Shown piece after piece: positions 7,094-15,250 of a DNA stretch of 16,381 bases (position 1 is its first letter; each line of letters starts with the position of its first letter). The DNA is taken from positions 1 to 16,381 of the forward strand of contig JAVBNL010000063.1 in the NCBI GenBank assembly GCA_031551515.1, read 5' to 3'. The stretch is from FLUQ01 sp031551515. Its GTDB lineage: Bacteria > Desulfobacterota > Desulfovibrionia > Desulfovibrionales > Desulfovibrionaceae. The notes under the pieces are model-generated. The model was not told where the DNA came from. It did no database searches and was given only the letters and a program-made list of their open reading frames with translations. Both the position numbers and the translations under genes were made by a program.

Positions 7094-7122
7094 GATATAC
7101 CAGAGGCGGCATCATTGCTCAA
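7094..7122 (-). promoter_or_regulatory. Promoter of pepD
   Basis: On the minus strand TTGAGC (7117-7122) and TATATC (7094-7099) are separated by exactly 17 bases and lie about 25-50 bases ahead of the pepD ATG. On the opposite strand TTGCTC (7115-7120)-17-TATCGT (7138-7143) overlaps it and could drive the divergent small gene and dinB, but that match is weaker. Confidence 0.55.
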
Positions 7123-7156
7123 GCGGGCGCGGTGCGGTATCGTGCCCGTGAAGAGG

Positions 7157-7432
7157 ATGAAGAACACGCGTAAACGTACCTGGATCGCGGTGGGCCTTGT
7201 TATTGCCGCTGCCGCCGGTATTGTTTTCTACGCGGGCGCGGCCCGCATGGCCGAGCGCGTCAACCGGGCGTTCAGCAGTGCGTCGCCGGGCATCAATGTG
7301 GAGAATGTTACAAATTACCGGGAAGCGCGGTTGCGCGCCGTGGACCGGGAAGGCCTGCTCCATCCTTTCCGGCCGGACCTGAAAGCGCGTTATGACAAGG
7401 GCCTGGCCACGGTGGATATTGAAAAGAGATAA
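7157..7432 (+). CDS. Small single-span membrane protein, unknown function
   Basis: I do not recognise this 91-residue protein. It begins MKNTRKRTW, then has one hydrophobic helix (about 10-26, IAVGLVIAAAAGIVFYA) and a mostly polar tail of about 65 residues rich in Arg and Glu. This looks like an N-terminal membrane anchor or uncleaved signal with the tail outside. The gene stops two bases before dinB starts, so the two are almost certainly co-transcribed. The ribosome-binding site is poor: AAGAGG directly abuts the ATG. A GTG three codons earlier (7148) is an alternative start. The consistent frame up to dinB and the coherent hydrophobic segment support a real gene, but it is the least secure protein call here. 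Confidence 0.6.
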   Translation: MKNTRKRTWIAVGLVIAAAAGIVFYAGAARMAERVNRAFSSASPGINVENVTNYREARLRAVDREGLLHPFRPDLKARYDKGLATVDIEKR

Positions 7433-7434
7433 GC

Positions 7435-8655
7435 ATGCAGCGCTGGATCATGCATATCGACATGGACGCCTTTTATGCGTCCGTGGAACAGCGTGACGAC
7501 CCTTCGCTGAAGGGCCTGCCCGTGATCGTGGGCGGCGGGGTGCGCGGGGTGGTCTCCGCCTCGTCTTATGAGGCGCGCAAGTTCGGAGTCAGAAGCGCCA
7601 TGCCCATTTTTCAGGCCAACCGCCTGTGCCCGCAGGGGGTTTTCGTGCGGCCGCGCATGGAACGCTACAAGGAAGTTTCCCTGCAGGTCATGGCGGTGCT
7701 GCGGAGTTTTTCTCCGCTGGTGGAGCAGGCTTCCGTGGACGAGGCCTATCTGGATGCCGGCGGCCTGACCCGCGTTTTCGGCCCGGTGGAGCAAATGGCG
7801 GCTAACCTCAAAGCCGCCGTGCATGAGGCCACGGGCCTGACCTGTTCCGTGGGTCTTGCGCCGGTGAAGTTTCTGGCCAAAATCGCCTCCGACATGAACA
7901 AGCCCAATGGCCTGACCATTCTGCGGCCGGAGGATATCCCGGCTTTTCTGCAAACCCTGCCCATTGAGCGCATACCGGGGGTGGGCAAAAAGACCATGCC
8001 CGCCCTTACGAGCCTGGGCGTGCGTTTCGCGGGCGACGTGGCCCGCTACCCGCGCGAATTCTGGCTGCGGCGTTTCGGCAAGATGGGCGCGGCGCTATAT
8101 GACCGCGCGGCCGGGGTGGACGAGCGGCCCGTGGTGCCGTGGGAGCCGCCCAAGTCGGAAAGCGCGGAAAACACCTTTGAGGAAGACACGGCGGACCGCG
8201 AATTGTTGCGCACCTGGCTGTTGAAACAATCCGAACGGGTGGGGCGGAATTTGCGCAAGCAGGGGCTCAAGGGCCGCACCGTGACCCTGAAGGTCAAATA
8301 TGCGGATTTTACCGGCCTGACCCGCGCCCGCACATTGAAAGAGCCGACCAGCGTCACCCGCGTCATCTATGAAACGGCGGTCGCGCTGCTGGAAGAGCTG
8401 AACCCCAAGGCGAAACTGCGGCTGATCGGGGTGGGGCTTTCGCATTTCGGCATGGAGGCGGAAGCCGTGCAGGCCAAAGAAGTGCCCCTGACCCTGCCGC
8501 TGGGGCCCGCGCCCGACGCGGCGGAGACAAAAAACGAAAACGCGGCCCCGGGCCTGGATCTTAAACGCGAAGAAGCGCTTGATGCGGCTCTGGACGCCAT
8601 TCAAAACCGTTTCGGCAAAGCGTCGCTTGTGCGCGGCAAACTTTTCGGCAAGTAA
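7435..8655 (+). CDS. dinB: DNA polymerase IV (Y-family translesion polymerase)
   Basis: This is a 406-residue Y-family polymerase that copies past damaged bases with low fidelity. Catalytic residues are visible: D9 in HIDMDAFYASVEQ, and D102-E103 in ASVDEAYLD. Tyr14 sits where the steric gate against ribonucleotides is expected. The SSYEARKFGVRSAMP fingers motif is at 43-57. The helix-hairpin-helix segment IPGVGKKT and the little-finger domain (about 245-355) follow. The usual C-terminal clamp-binding box (QLxLF-like) is not clear; the closest stretch is VPLTLPLG, before a last helix ending KLFGK. The gene follows the small membrane protein by two bases, with only a weak ribosome-binding site, so coupled translation is likely. 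I see no LexA-type box upstream. Confidence 0.95.
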   Translation: MQRWIMHIDMDAFYASVEQRDDPSLKGLPVIVGGGVRGVVSASSYEARKFGVRSAMPIFQANRLCPQGVFVRPRMERYKEVSLQVMAVLRSFSPLVEQASVDEAYLDAGGLTRVFGPVEQMAANLKAAVHEATGLTCSVGLAPVKFLAKIASDMNKPNGLTILRPEDIPAFLQTLPIERIPGVGKKTMPALTSLGVRFAGDVARYPREFWLRRFGKMGAALYDRAAGVDERPVVPWEPPKSESAENTFEEDTADRELLRTWLLKQSERVGRNLRKQGLKGRTVTLKVKYADFTGLTRARTLKEPTSVTRVIYETAVALLEELNPKAKLRLIGVGLSHFGMEAEAVQAKEVPLTLPLGPAPDAAETKNENAAPGLDLKREEALDAALDAIQNRFGKASLVRGKLFGK

Positions 8656-8681
8656 AGGACCGAAAAACCCGCGCATCCGAC

Positions 8682-8708
8682 TTGATTTGGCCGCGTCTCC
8701 GCTATAGA
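8682..8708 (+). promoter_or_regulatory. Candidate promoter of the zinc-ribbon membrane protein gene
   Basis: TTGATT (8682-8687) and TATAGA (8703-8708) are 15 bases apart, about 57 bases ahead of the ATG. The spacing is short but both boxes are recognisable. Between promoter and gene, GCGCGC (8726-8731) and GCGCGC (8744-8749) can form a hairpin ending just before the AAGGA ribosome-binding site. Confidence 0.4.
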
Positions 8709-8764
8709 GTGATATTGCCGCCTATGCGCGCATGGAATTTTTTGCGCGCGGCAGAAGGAAGAAT

Positions 8765-9727
8765 ATGCAGATTCGTTGCCCTCTTTGTGAATATGTGCGG
8801 GACGTGCCCGACGACAAAATCCCGCCCAAAGCGGAGTTCGCCTCTTGTCCCAAGTGCAGGCACCGTTTCCGTTTCCGCGCGTTGGCGGCGGATGCCGACG
8901 CCGAGAGCGCGCCCGCCGTGCCGGAAGCGGAACACAAAGATATCTGGGAGGCGATGGATTCGCTGACCGGTCGTTGGGGCGGCGAGCGAAAAGATGAAGA
9001 TGACCGCCCGGATGCGGAAAACGAAGGGCGGCATGACGACGCCCGGCCCACGCGCGACCTGGGGCGGCTGGAAGAAGAGCGCCACGCTGCGCCCGAGGCC
9101 GAACACGGCTGGTTCATACCCTGGGAACGGCCGAAAGTGCTGGGCTTTTTGCCCAGCCTGATCCGCACCATGGTTCTGGCTCTGTTGCAGCCCTCGCGGT
9201 TTTTCGCCTATGTCACGCCGGAACTGCCCCTGACGCCCGCCCTGTTTTTCTATGTGATTTTCGGGGTCTTGCAGTATATGTTCGACCTGGTCTGGAGCAA
9301 CCTGGCCATGCGCCTGGCCGGGCCGGAAACCCTGGCCGCGCTGCCGCAGGCCATGCGGCAGATGATGGACCTTTCGCGCCTGCCCACCATTTTGGTGACC
9401 GCGCCCTTTCTGCTGGCTCTGCAGTTGTTCATCACCGCGGCCCTTATTCATCTGGTGCTGCGGCTGGTGGAACCGTCCGAAGCTAATTTTCCCAGAACGT
9501 TCAAGGTCGCGGCATACGCCTCCGCCGCCCTGGTGCTGACCGTGGTGCCCCTTTTGGGCCCGGTTCTGGGGCCGGTCTGGTATCTAGCGCTGCTCATGTT
9601 GGGCTGCCGCCATGCGTTCAGGCTGAGCTGGCCCAAGGCGATGGTGGCCATGGCTCCCCTGTTTCTGCTGATGTTTTTTGCCGCCGCTTCACAGTACGCC
9701 CCGTTGCTTCAGGGCGCCGCGCAATAA
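8765..9727 (+). CDS. Zinc-ribbon membrane protein with Yip1-like C-terminal region
   Basis: This is a 320-residue protein in three parts. Residues 1-38 form an MJ0042-type zinc ribbon (C5-x2-C8 and C28-x2-C31, followed by HRFRFR). Residues 40-115 are a charged, probably unstructured linker rich in Asp, Glu and Arg. Residues 125-310 contain about five hydrophobic helices (near 154-177, 207-233, 246-262, 265-283 and 290-308), resembling the Yip1 membrane fold. It would sit in the inner membrane with the ribbon in the cytoplasm. No biochemical role is known to me. The ATG at 8765 has AAGGA upstream. The frame is open 11 codons earlier but without a ribosome-binding site. It sits between dinB and flavodoxin with its own promoter, so no operon partner is evident. 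Confidence 0.75.
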   Translation: MQIRCPLCEYVRDVPDDKIPPKAEFASCPKCRHRFRFRALAADADAESAPAVPEAEHKDIWEAMDSLTGRWGGERKDEDDRPDAENEGRHDDARPTRDLGRLEEERHAAPEAEHGWFIPWERPKVLGFLPSLIRTMVLALLQPSRFFAYVTPELPLTPALFFYVIFGVLQYMFDLVWSNLAMRLAGPETLAALPQAMRQMMDLSRLPTILVTAPFLLALQLFITAALIHLVLRLVEPSEANFPRTFKVAAYASAALVLTVVPLLGPVLGPVWYLALLMLGCRHAFRLSWPKAMVAMAPLFLLMFFAAASQYAPLLQGAAQ

Positions 9728-9777
9728 GTGGGAAAAGAGCGGCATGGGTGGGTTTGCTGAAATCATATATTTTTATA

Positions 9778-9806
9778 TTGAAAATGATTTTCATTTTCGC
9801 TACATT
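9778..9806 (+). promoter_or_regulatory. Promoter of flavodoxin
   Basis: TTGAAA (9778-9783) and TACATT (9801-9806) have an ideal 17-base spacer and lie 32 bases ahead of the flavodoxin ATG. The spacer is almost wholly occupied by the Fur-box-like palindrome. Confidence 0.65.
9780..9798 (+). promoter_or_regulatory. Fur-box-like operator
   Basis: GAAAATGATTTTCATTTTC is a perfect palindrome of two 8-base arms around a TTT centre. It matches the classical 19-base Fur box (GATAATGATAATCATTATC) at 15 of 19 positions. It overlaps the -35 box and fills the promoter spacer, so a bound iron-loaded Fur would block RNA polymerase. That would switch flavodoxin on when iron is scarce, the known logic for flavodoxin replacing ferredoxin. 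Confidence 0.75.
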
Positions 9807-9837
9807 CCGCCTTATTCATCTCACAAAGGAGTGCAGC

Positions 9838-10284
9838 ATGGCCAAGGCGCTTATCGTTTACGGATCGACAACGGGCAATACCGCAAGCGTTGCGGAGATG
9901 GTGGAGCGGATTCTTGCGGGCGCGGGGCACGGCGTGACCCTGCTGGATGCGGGCAAAGCAGCGGCGGGCAATTTGTGCGCGGGCTATGACGCGGTGCTTT
10001 TCGGCTGCTCCACCTGGGGCGACGAGACCATTGAATTGCAGGACGACTTCATCCCCCTGTTCGACGCTTTTGACGGCATCGGCGCCAAGGGGGTGAAAAC
10101 GGGCGTTTTCGGCTGCGGCGACAGCAGCTATACATATTATTGCGGCGCGGTGGACGCCATAGAAGAAAAGCTGCAGGAACTGGGCGCGAACCTTATCGTG
10201 GACGGCCTGAAAATCGACGGTGATCCGCACGCGGCCAAGGGCGACATCGAAGCCTGGGCGGCGGGCGTGGCAAAAAGTCTCTAA
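9838..10284 (+). CDS. Flavodoxin
   Basis: This is a 148-residue FMN-binding electron carrier of the cytoplasm that can replace ferredoxin when iron is short. It begins MAKALIVYGSTTGNT with the FMN phosphate loop at S10-T15. The GCSTWGDETIELQDDF stretch places Trp60 and the GCGDSSY stretch places Tyr98, the two residues that sandwich the flavin. Length and numbering match the well-studied Desulfovibrio flavodoxin exactly, a strong taxonomic hint. AAGGAG lies 7 bases ahead of the ATG; an upstream in-frame ATG at 9748 lies ahead of the promoter and is ignored. The gene stands alone, convergent with the diguanylate cyclase gene 28 bases away, under a probable Fur-controlled promoter. Confidence 0.97.
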   Translation: MAKALIVYGSTTGNTASVAEMVERILAGAGHGVTLLDAGKAAAGNLCAGYDAVLFGCSTWGDETIELQDDFIPLFDAFDGIGAKGVKTGVFGCGDSSYTYYCGAVDAIEEKLQELGANLIVDGLKIDGDPHAAKGDIEAWAAGVAKSL

Positions 10285-10289
10285 AAAAC

Positions 10290-10331
10290 AGGGGTTGTTT
10301 CCAGATAAAGATTTATTTGGAAACAACCCCT
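10290..10331 (-). terminator. Terminator of the diguanylate cyclase gene
   Basis: AGGGGTTGTTTCCA (10290-10303) pairs perfectly over 14 bp with TGGAAACAACCCCT (10318-10331). An A/T-rich inner part can extend the stem. On the minus strand it is followed by G and then six T, a clear intrinsic terminator. On the plus strand no T-run follows, so flavodoxin transcripts may read into the antisense of the cyclase gene. The stem covers the last codons of the cyclase gene. Confidence 0.85.
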
Positions 10332-11416
10332 AAGGAAATGATCGGAAGCGCCCCCTCACCGCCGGCGTCGCGGCGGCAGCTCTGCACCTGGTTGCGGCCG
10401 GACGTTTTGGCTTTGTACAGCATGGCGTCCGCCTGAGCCACCTGGCGCCGCACCTCTTCTTCCGGGCGGCCGCAATACAGGCCCAGGCTTACGGTATAGT
10501 CGATGCGGATTTCCGCGTGTTTGTAGGGGTTTTCCATGACGCTGCGGCGCAGACGTTCCGCCGCGGCGCAGGCTTCTTCATAAGACGATTCGGCCATCAG
10601 CGCGATGAACTCTTCGCCGCCCCAGCGGAACAGGCGGCCGCCCGCCCGCAGCCGCTCGCCAAGAACCCGCGCCGTGTGGTGCAGCACGGCGTCGCCCACA
10701 TCATGCCCGTACCGGTCGTTGACGGCTTTAAAGTGGTCGATGTCGATGAGGGTGACGCAAAAAGTCCGGTCTTCGCGCAGGGCCTTGGCTTGCACCCAGC
10801 GGAAAAAGGTATGAAAAGCCCTGCGGTTGCCGAGCCCGGTCAGGGCGTCGGTCAGGGCGTCAAACTCCAGGCGCTCCATGGCCAGGCGCAGCGCGTACTG
10901 CGCGCGGTAGCGAGAGTATTCCGACAGGCAGCAAAAAATCCAGGCCCCGAACATGGCCGTCAGAAAGCGCACGCTCATGGCGGCGGGATAGTCGTTGGCC
11001 AGAAATTTGCTGAACGGTCCCAAAAAAGCGGCCAGCAAAAAAGCGAAGAACAAAAAGAACAGGATGCTGCCGTATCGCAGCCCGAGACAGAACATGAGCA
11101 TGGGCGGAAAGAGCAGAAACCAGAACAGTTTTCCCTGAAGGCCAGCCTGGTAGGCGAAAAGCAGATAGCCGCCGAGGCACATCAGCGACAGGCACATCAG
11201 CAGCAGCGCGGCGAAGCCTTTGTTCAGATAGTGCGCGATGATGATGCTGAGCAAGGCTGCCACCACCACCAGGCAGAGCGGTATGTAAATATCCTGGTTG
11301 TCCTCGATAATATTGATGATGAGTGAAAAGAGCGCCAAAAAGCCGGAGACGGAGCCCAAAATAACGGCGTTATTTTTGTGGGTGGCGGCCTGTTCATTCA
11401 ACCGCTGTCTGTCCAT
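10313..11416 (-). CDS. Membrane diguanylate cyclase (GGDEF domain)
   Basis: This is a 367-residue inner-membrane enzyme predicted to make c-di-GMP from two GTP. The N-terminal half has about six hydrophobic helices (near 18-37, 45-62, 68-88, 95-113, 116-133 and 147-164), a likely sensor of unknown signal. A short coiled linker leads to a GGDEF domain from about 183. DALTGLGNRRAF, the metal-binding LIDIDHFK (223-230) and the signature RWGGEEF (GGEEF at 266-270) are intact, so it should be active. The inhibitory RxxD site reads R257-A-G-G260, lacking the Asp, so product inhibition is probably lost. AAGGAAG lies 7 bases ahead of the ATG. It starts 29 bases after the ntrX-like gene ends and is probably co-transcribed with it. 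Confidence 0.92.
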   Translation of the reverse strand: MDRQRLNEQAATHKNNAVILGSVSGFLALFSLIINIIEDNQDIYIPLCLVVVAALLSIIIAHYLNKGFAALLLMCLSLMCLGGYLLFAYQAGLQGKLFWFLLFPPMLMFCLGLRYGSILFFLFFAFLLAAFLGPFSKFLANDYPAAMSVRFLTAMFGAWIFCCLSEYSRYRAQYALRLAMERLEFDALTDALTGLGNRRAFHTFFRWVQAKALREDRTFCVTLIDIDHFKAVNDRYGHDVGDAVLHHTARVLGERLRAGGRLFRWGGEEFIALMAESSYEEACAAAERLRRSVMENPYKHAEIRIDYTVSLGLYCGRPEEEVRRQVAQADAMLYKAKTSGRNQVQSCRRDAGGEGALPIISLGVVSK

Positions 11417-11445
11417 ATGGACGCTTCCTTTTATTTCCGTGTGCG

Positions 11446-12882
<1,437 letters not shown>

Positions 12883-12900
12883 GGGATTTCCTCTGCGCTA

Positions 12901-12929
12901 TTCATATTTGCTTTTGCCGCAAGCATCAA
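12901..12929 (-). promoter_or_regulatory. Promoter of the ntrX-like gene
   Basis: On the minus strand TTGATG (12924-12929) and TATGAA (12901-12906) are separated by exactly 17 bases. The -10 lies about 20 bases ahead of the ATG. The spacer includes TTGC-C-GCAA (12915-12923), a small palindrome related to the larger one just upstream. Confidence 0.55.
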
Positions 12930-12957
12930 GCCGCTCTTGCAAATTTGCAACGGCGGC
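12930..12957 (-). promoter_or_regulatory. Operator-like palindrome upstream of the ntrX promoter
   Basis: TTGCAAATTTGCAA (12937-12950) is a perfect 14-base palindrome. Outer arms GCCGC (12930-12934) and GCGGC (12953-12957) extend the symmetry to 28 bases with two mismatched positions per side. With no loop, it looks like a dimeric-protein DNA site rather than an RNA hairpin. It sits 7 bases upstream of the -35 box, between tyrS and the ntrX-like gene. Confidence 0.5.
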
Positions 12958-12962
12958 CCGCC

Positions 12963-14192
12963 TCACTCCACCGTCAGGCGCAAAAAGCGCTTCTTGCCCA
13001 GCTTGATGACATAGCTGCCCGGCGCAAAAGGCGTCAGCGCATCGATGCAGGGCTTGCCGTCCACCGAAAGGGCGTTTTGGGCGACAAGGCGGCGCGCTTC
13101 CCCGCGCGAGGCGGTCAGGCCGGAATCCGCCAGAAAGGCGGCCGGAGATGCGGCTTCACCGGCTTCGCAAGTATATTCCGCCGCGTCGTCGGGCACGCCG
13201 CCGTCGGCGAACACGGCGGAAAATCCCGCCCGCGCGGCTTCCGCGGCATCCTTGCCGTGATAGCGCGTGACCATTTCCATGGCCAGGTCTTCTTTGGCGG
13301 TTTTGGGGTGGGCGCGGCCCGCCGCCACGTCGGTCTTGAGGGCCGCTATGGCTTCCAGGGTCTTGCTGGAAAGCAATTCGTAATAGCGCCACATCAGCTC
13401 GTCGGAAACGGACATGACCTTGCCGAAGATTTCCGGCGCGGGCTCGTCAATGCCGATATAGTTGCCGTACGATTTGGACATCTTGCGCACGCCGTCTGTG
13501 CCTTCAAGCAGGGGCACGGTCAGCACGCACTGCGGTTCTTGCCCGAACTGGCCTTGCAAATGGCGGCCCACCAGCAAATTGAATTTTTGGTCCGTGCCGC
13601 CCAGCTCCACGTCTGCTTTAAGCGCCACGGAGTCGTAGCCCTGGGCCAGGGGGTAGAGAAATTCATGCACCGAGATGGGCACGTTGCCCTTGTAGCGGTT
13701 TTCAAAGTCGTCGCGTTCAAGCATGCGGGCCACGGTATAGCGCGAGGCCAGGCGCAGCACGTCCGCGAAATCCATTTTGCCCAGCCATTCGGAGTTGAAC
13801 TTGACCAAAGTCTTTTCCGGGTCCAGAATCTTAAAGACCTGTTTCTTGTAAGTCTCGGCGTTGGTCAGAACCTGTTCGCGCGTGAGCGGCGGGCGGGTTT
13901 CAGAACGGCCCGAAGGGTCGCCTATCATGCCGGTGAAATCGCCGATCAGAAAGACCACCGTGTGCCCCAGTTCCTGAAAGTGGCGCAGCTTATGAATAAG
14001 CACCGTGTGCCCCAGGTGCAGGTCGGGGGCCGTGGGGTCAAACCCGGCCTTGACGGTCAGGGGTTTGCCGCGCGCGATTTTCTTGCGCAGGTCTTCTTCA
14101 CTGATCAATTCCGCCATGCCGCGCTTGATCTGGGCCATCTGACGATTTATTTCCGCCGGGGGTAAAACGGCGGATGCAGGTGTGTCTGTCAT
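12963..14192 (-). CDS. tyrS: Tyrosyl-tRNA synthetase
   Basis: This is a 409-residue class I synthetase that charges tRNA-Tyr. The Rossmann catalytic core carries the HIGH-type motif H59-L-G-H62 (DPTAPDLHLGH) and a perfect KMSKS at 237-241. The GDFTGMIGDPSGRS stretch (84-97) and the QGYDSVALKADVELGGTDQKFN region (tyrosine pocket) are clear. The C-terminal S4 RNA-binding domain is at about 351-409. The HLGH form and overall sequence resemble the TyrRS branch also called TyrZ, though I cannot confirm this without a tree. AAGGA lies 7 bases ahead of the ATG. Downstream, the ntrX-like gene follows after 80 bases with its own promoter. A TTGACA near 14255 on the minus strand is a possible -35 for tyrS, without a clear -10. 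Confidence 0.96.
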   Translation of the reverse strand: MTDTPASAVLPPAEINRQMAQIKRGMAELISEEDLRKKIARGKPLTVKAGFDPTAPDLHLGHTVLIHKLRHFQELGHTVVFLIGDFTGMIGDPSGRSETRPPLTREQVLTNAETYKKQVFKILDPEKTLVKFNSEWLGKMDFADVLRLASRYTVARMLERDDFENRYKGNVPISVHEFLYPLAQGYDSVALKADVELGGTDQKFNLLVGRHLQGQFGQEPQCVLTVPLLEGTDGVRKMSKSYGNYIGIDEPAPEIFGKVMSVSDELMWRYYELLSSKTLEAIAALKTDVAAGRAHPKTAKEDLAMEMVTRYHGKDAAEAARAGFSAVFADGGVPDDAAEYTCEAGEAASPAAFLADSGLTASRGEARRLVAQNALSVDGKPCIDALTPFAPGSYVIKLGKKRFLRLTVE

Positions 14193-14476
14193 GCTCGTTC
14201 CTTACGGTAAATACGGGTATCAGGCGGTTCTCGCAGAGAAAGAGCTGACCTGTCAACCAGGACAGGCAAGGATAGGCAGGACGGCGGAGCGGCGTTAGAT
14301 TTTGCTTGTATGATAATGGGATTTCTTCTAAAAAAATACCGAACAGTATAAAACGGTTCATCTATTTCATTTATTGCCGTAAGGAGGTGTCGCAGCCGTG
14401 TCGACGTGCTGCATCTATGCGTCTTGACTGTGTCTGTTTGGCCTTATGACCAATAAGCGCGTACAGGGAGGATGCG
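14193..14476. other. Divergent intergenic region between tyrS and the hydrolase gene
   Basis: This is 284 bases without a conventional gene. It holds an inverted repeat CCTGTC/GACAGG (14249-14266) in the presumed tyrS leader, followed by purine-rich direct repeats. An A/T-rich stretch (14290-14380) includes TATAAA (14347-14352), a possible -10 for the plus strand. Two tiny ORFs sit at 14398-14449, and a small inverted repeat CTTAT/ATAAG at 14443-14457. I found no T-box core and no recognisable riboswitch. Confidence 0.5.
14398..14427 (+). CDS. Possible 9-residue leader peptide
   Basis: A strong AAGGAGG (14381-14387), 10 bases ahead of a GTG, would start a 9-residue peptide containing two adjacent cysteines (read with Met first: MSTCCIYAS), ending at TGA. 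An overlapping ORF in another frame starts at the ATG 14417 and gives MRLDCVCLAL, again with two Cys, ending at 14449. The good ribosome-binding site has no other gene to serve, since the hydrolase has its own GGGAGG. Whether either is translated is unknown. Confidence 0.3.
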   Translation: MSTCCIYAS

Positions 14477-15229
14477 ATGCGTTTAGAACTCATCTTTCGG
14501 GGCTTTCCGGGAAAGCTTATGTCGGGGTACATGGAATGGAGTACCGTCGCGCTGGTGCAAAGCGGCGGGAAAACCATTCTGTTTGACACGGGCGGCACCG
14601 GCAAGCGTGTGGACCTTCTTCCCCGTCTGGCAAATGCAGGCGTCACGCCTGAGAGCGTGGACATTTTGTTCCTGAGCCATTTCCATTCCGATCATTGCTA
14701 CAATTTCGATTATTTCCCTAACGCTTCAATTCTGCTTCATAAACAAGAGATTCCCCATATCGAAAAAGACGCCGATCCCTGGCAGCCGCGGTTCTTGTAT
14801 GCTCCGATAAAGAGCACCGGACGGCTGGGCACGGTTGCCGAGGGCGATGTGCTGGCGCCGGGCGTTTCGGTCTTGCATCTGCCGGGGCATACGCCCGGTT
14901 GCATGGGACTTTTGCTTGAACATTCTTCCATGCCGCGCACGGTCGTGGCCGGCGATGCCGTCAAGAACATAGCGGAACTGGCCAAAGGCGCGGCCGCCAT
15001 GAGCATGGACCAGGAAGCCACCTCGCGCAGCATCGCGAAAGTGCGCGACCTGGCGGAAAGGGTGATCCCCGGGCATGACCGTACCTTGCAGATCGAGAAA
15101 GACCGCATTGTAGCCGTGGATCAGGCGGAAGAAACCGTCGTGGTGCCCGCGGACGTGGTGGATATCGGCGCGCCGCGCCGTCTGGAACTGAAACTTGAAC
15201 CGACCTCGTTGCCCCGTTCGGGCCGCTAG
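14477..15229 (+). CDS. Metallo-beta-lactamase-fold hydrolase
   Basis: This is a 250-residue protein of the MBL superfamily with a complete two-metal site: H68-x-H70-x-D72-H73 in SHFHSDHCYN, H138 in LPGHTPG, D160 in VAGDAV and H200 in IPGHD. There is no signal peptide, so it acts in the cytoplasm. The overall layout recalls lactonase-like members such as acyl-homoserine-lactone lactonases, but many MBL hydrolases share it and the substrate cannot be stated. The last 30 residues are an extension rich in Val, Pro and Leu past the core fold. GGGAGG lies 5 bases ahead of the ATG. An MFS transporter gene follows after 21 bases with its own ribosome-binding site, so the two are probably one operon: uptake of a compound and its hydrolysis, or the reverse. 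Confidence 0.88.
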   Translation: MRLELIFRGFPGKLMSGYMEWSTVALVQSGGKTILFDTGGTGKRVDLLPRLANAGVTPESVDILFLSHFHSDHCYNFDYFPNASILLHKQEIPHIEKDADPWQPRFLYAPIKSTGRLGTVAEGDVLAPGVSVLHLPGHTPGCMGLLLEHSSMPRTVVAGDAVKNIAELAKGAAAMSMDQEATSRSIAKVRDLAERVIPGHDRTLQIEKDRIVAVDQAEETVVVPADVVDIGAPRRLELKLEPTSLPRSGR

Positions 15230-15250
15230 GCTAACGTTAAGGAGAGACGC

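Noticed and set aside
7300..7440. LexA-type SOS box ahead of dinB
   Set aside because: No convincing palindromic LexA site seen; dinB is probably transcribed from ahead of the small membrane gene.
8642..8666. TTTTCGG/CCGAAAA inverted repeat spanning the dinB stop as a terminator
   Set aside because: No T-run follows on the plus strand and the loop is wide, so it does not qualify as an intrinsic terminator.
9748..9837. 30-residue hydrophobic extension of flavodoxin, which could look like a signal or anchor
   Set aside because: It would start upstream of the promoter and Fur box; AAGGAG at the internal ATG and the fixed 148-residue family length decide against it.
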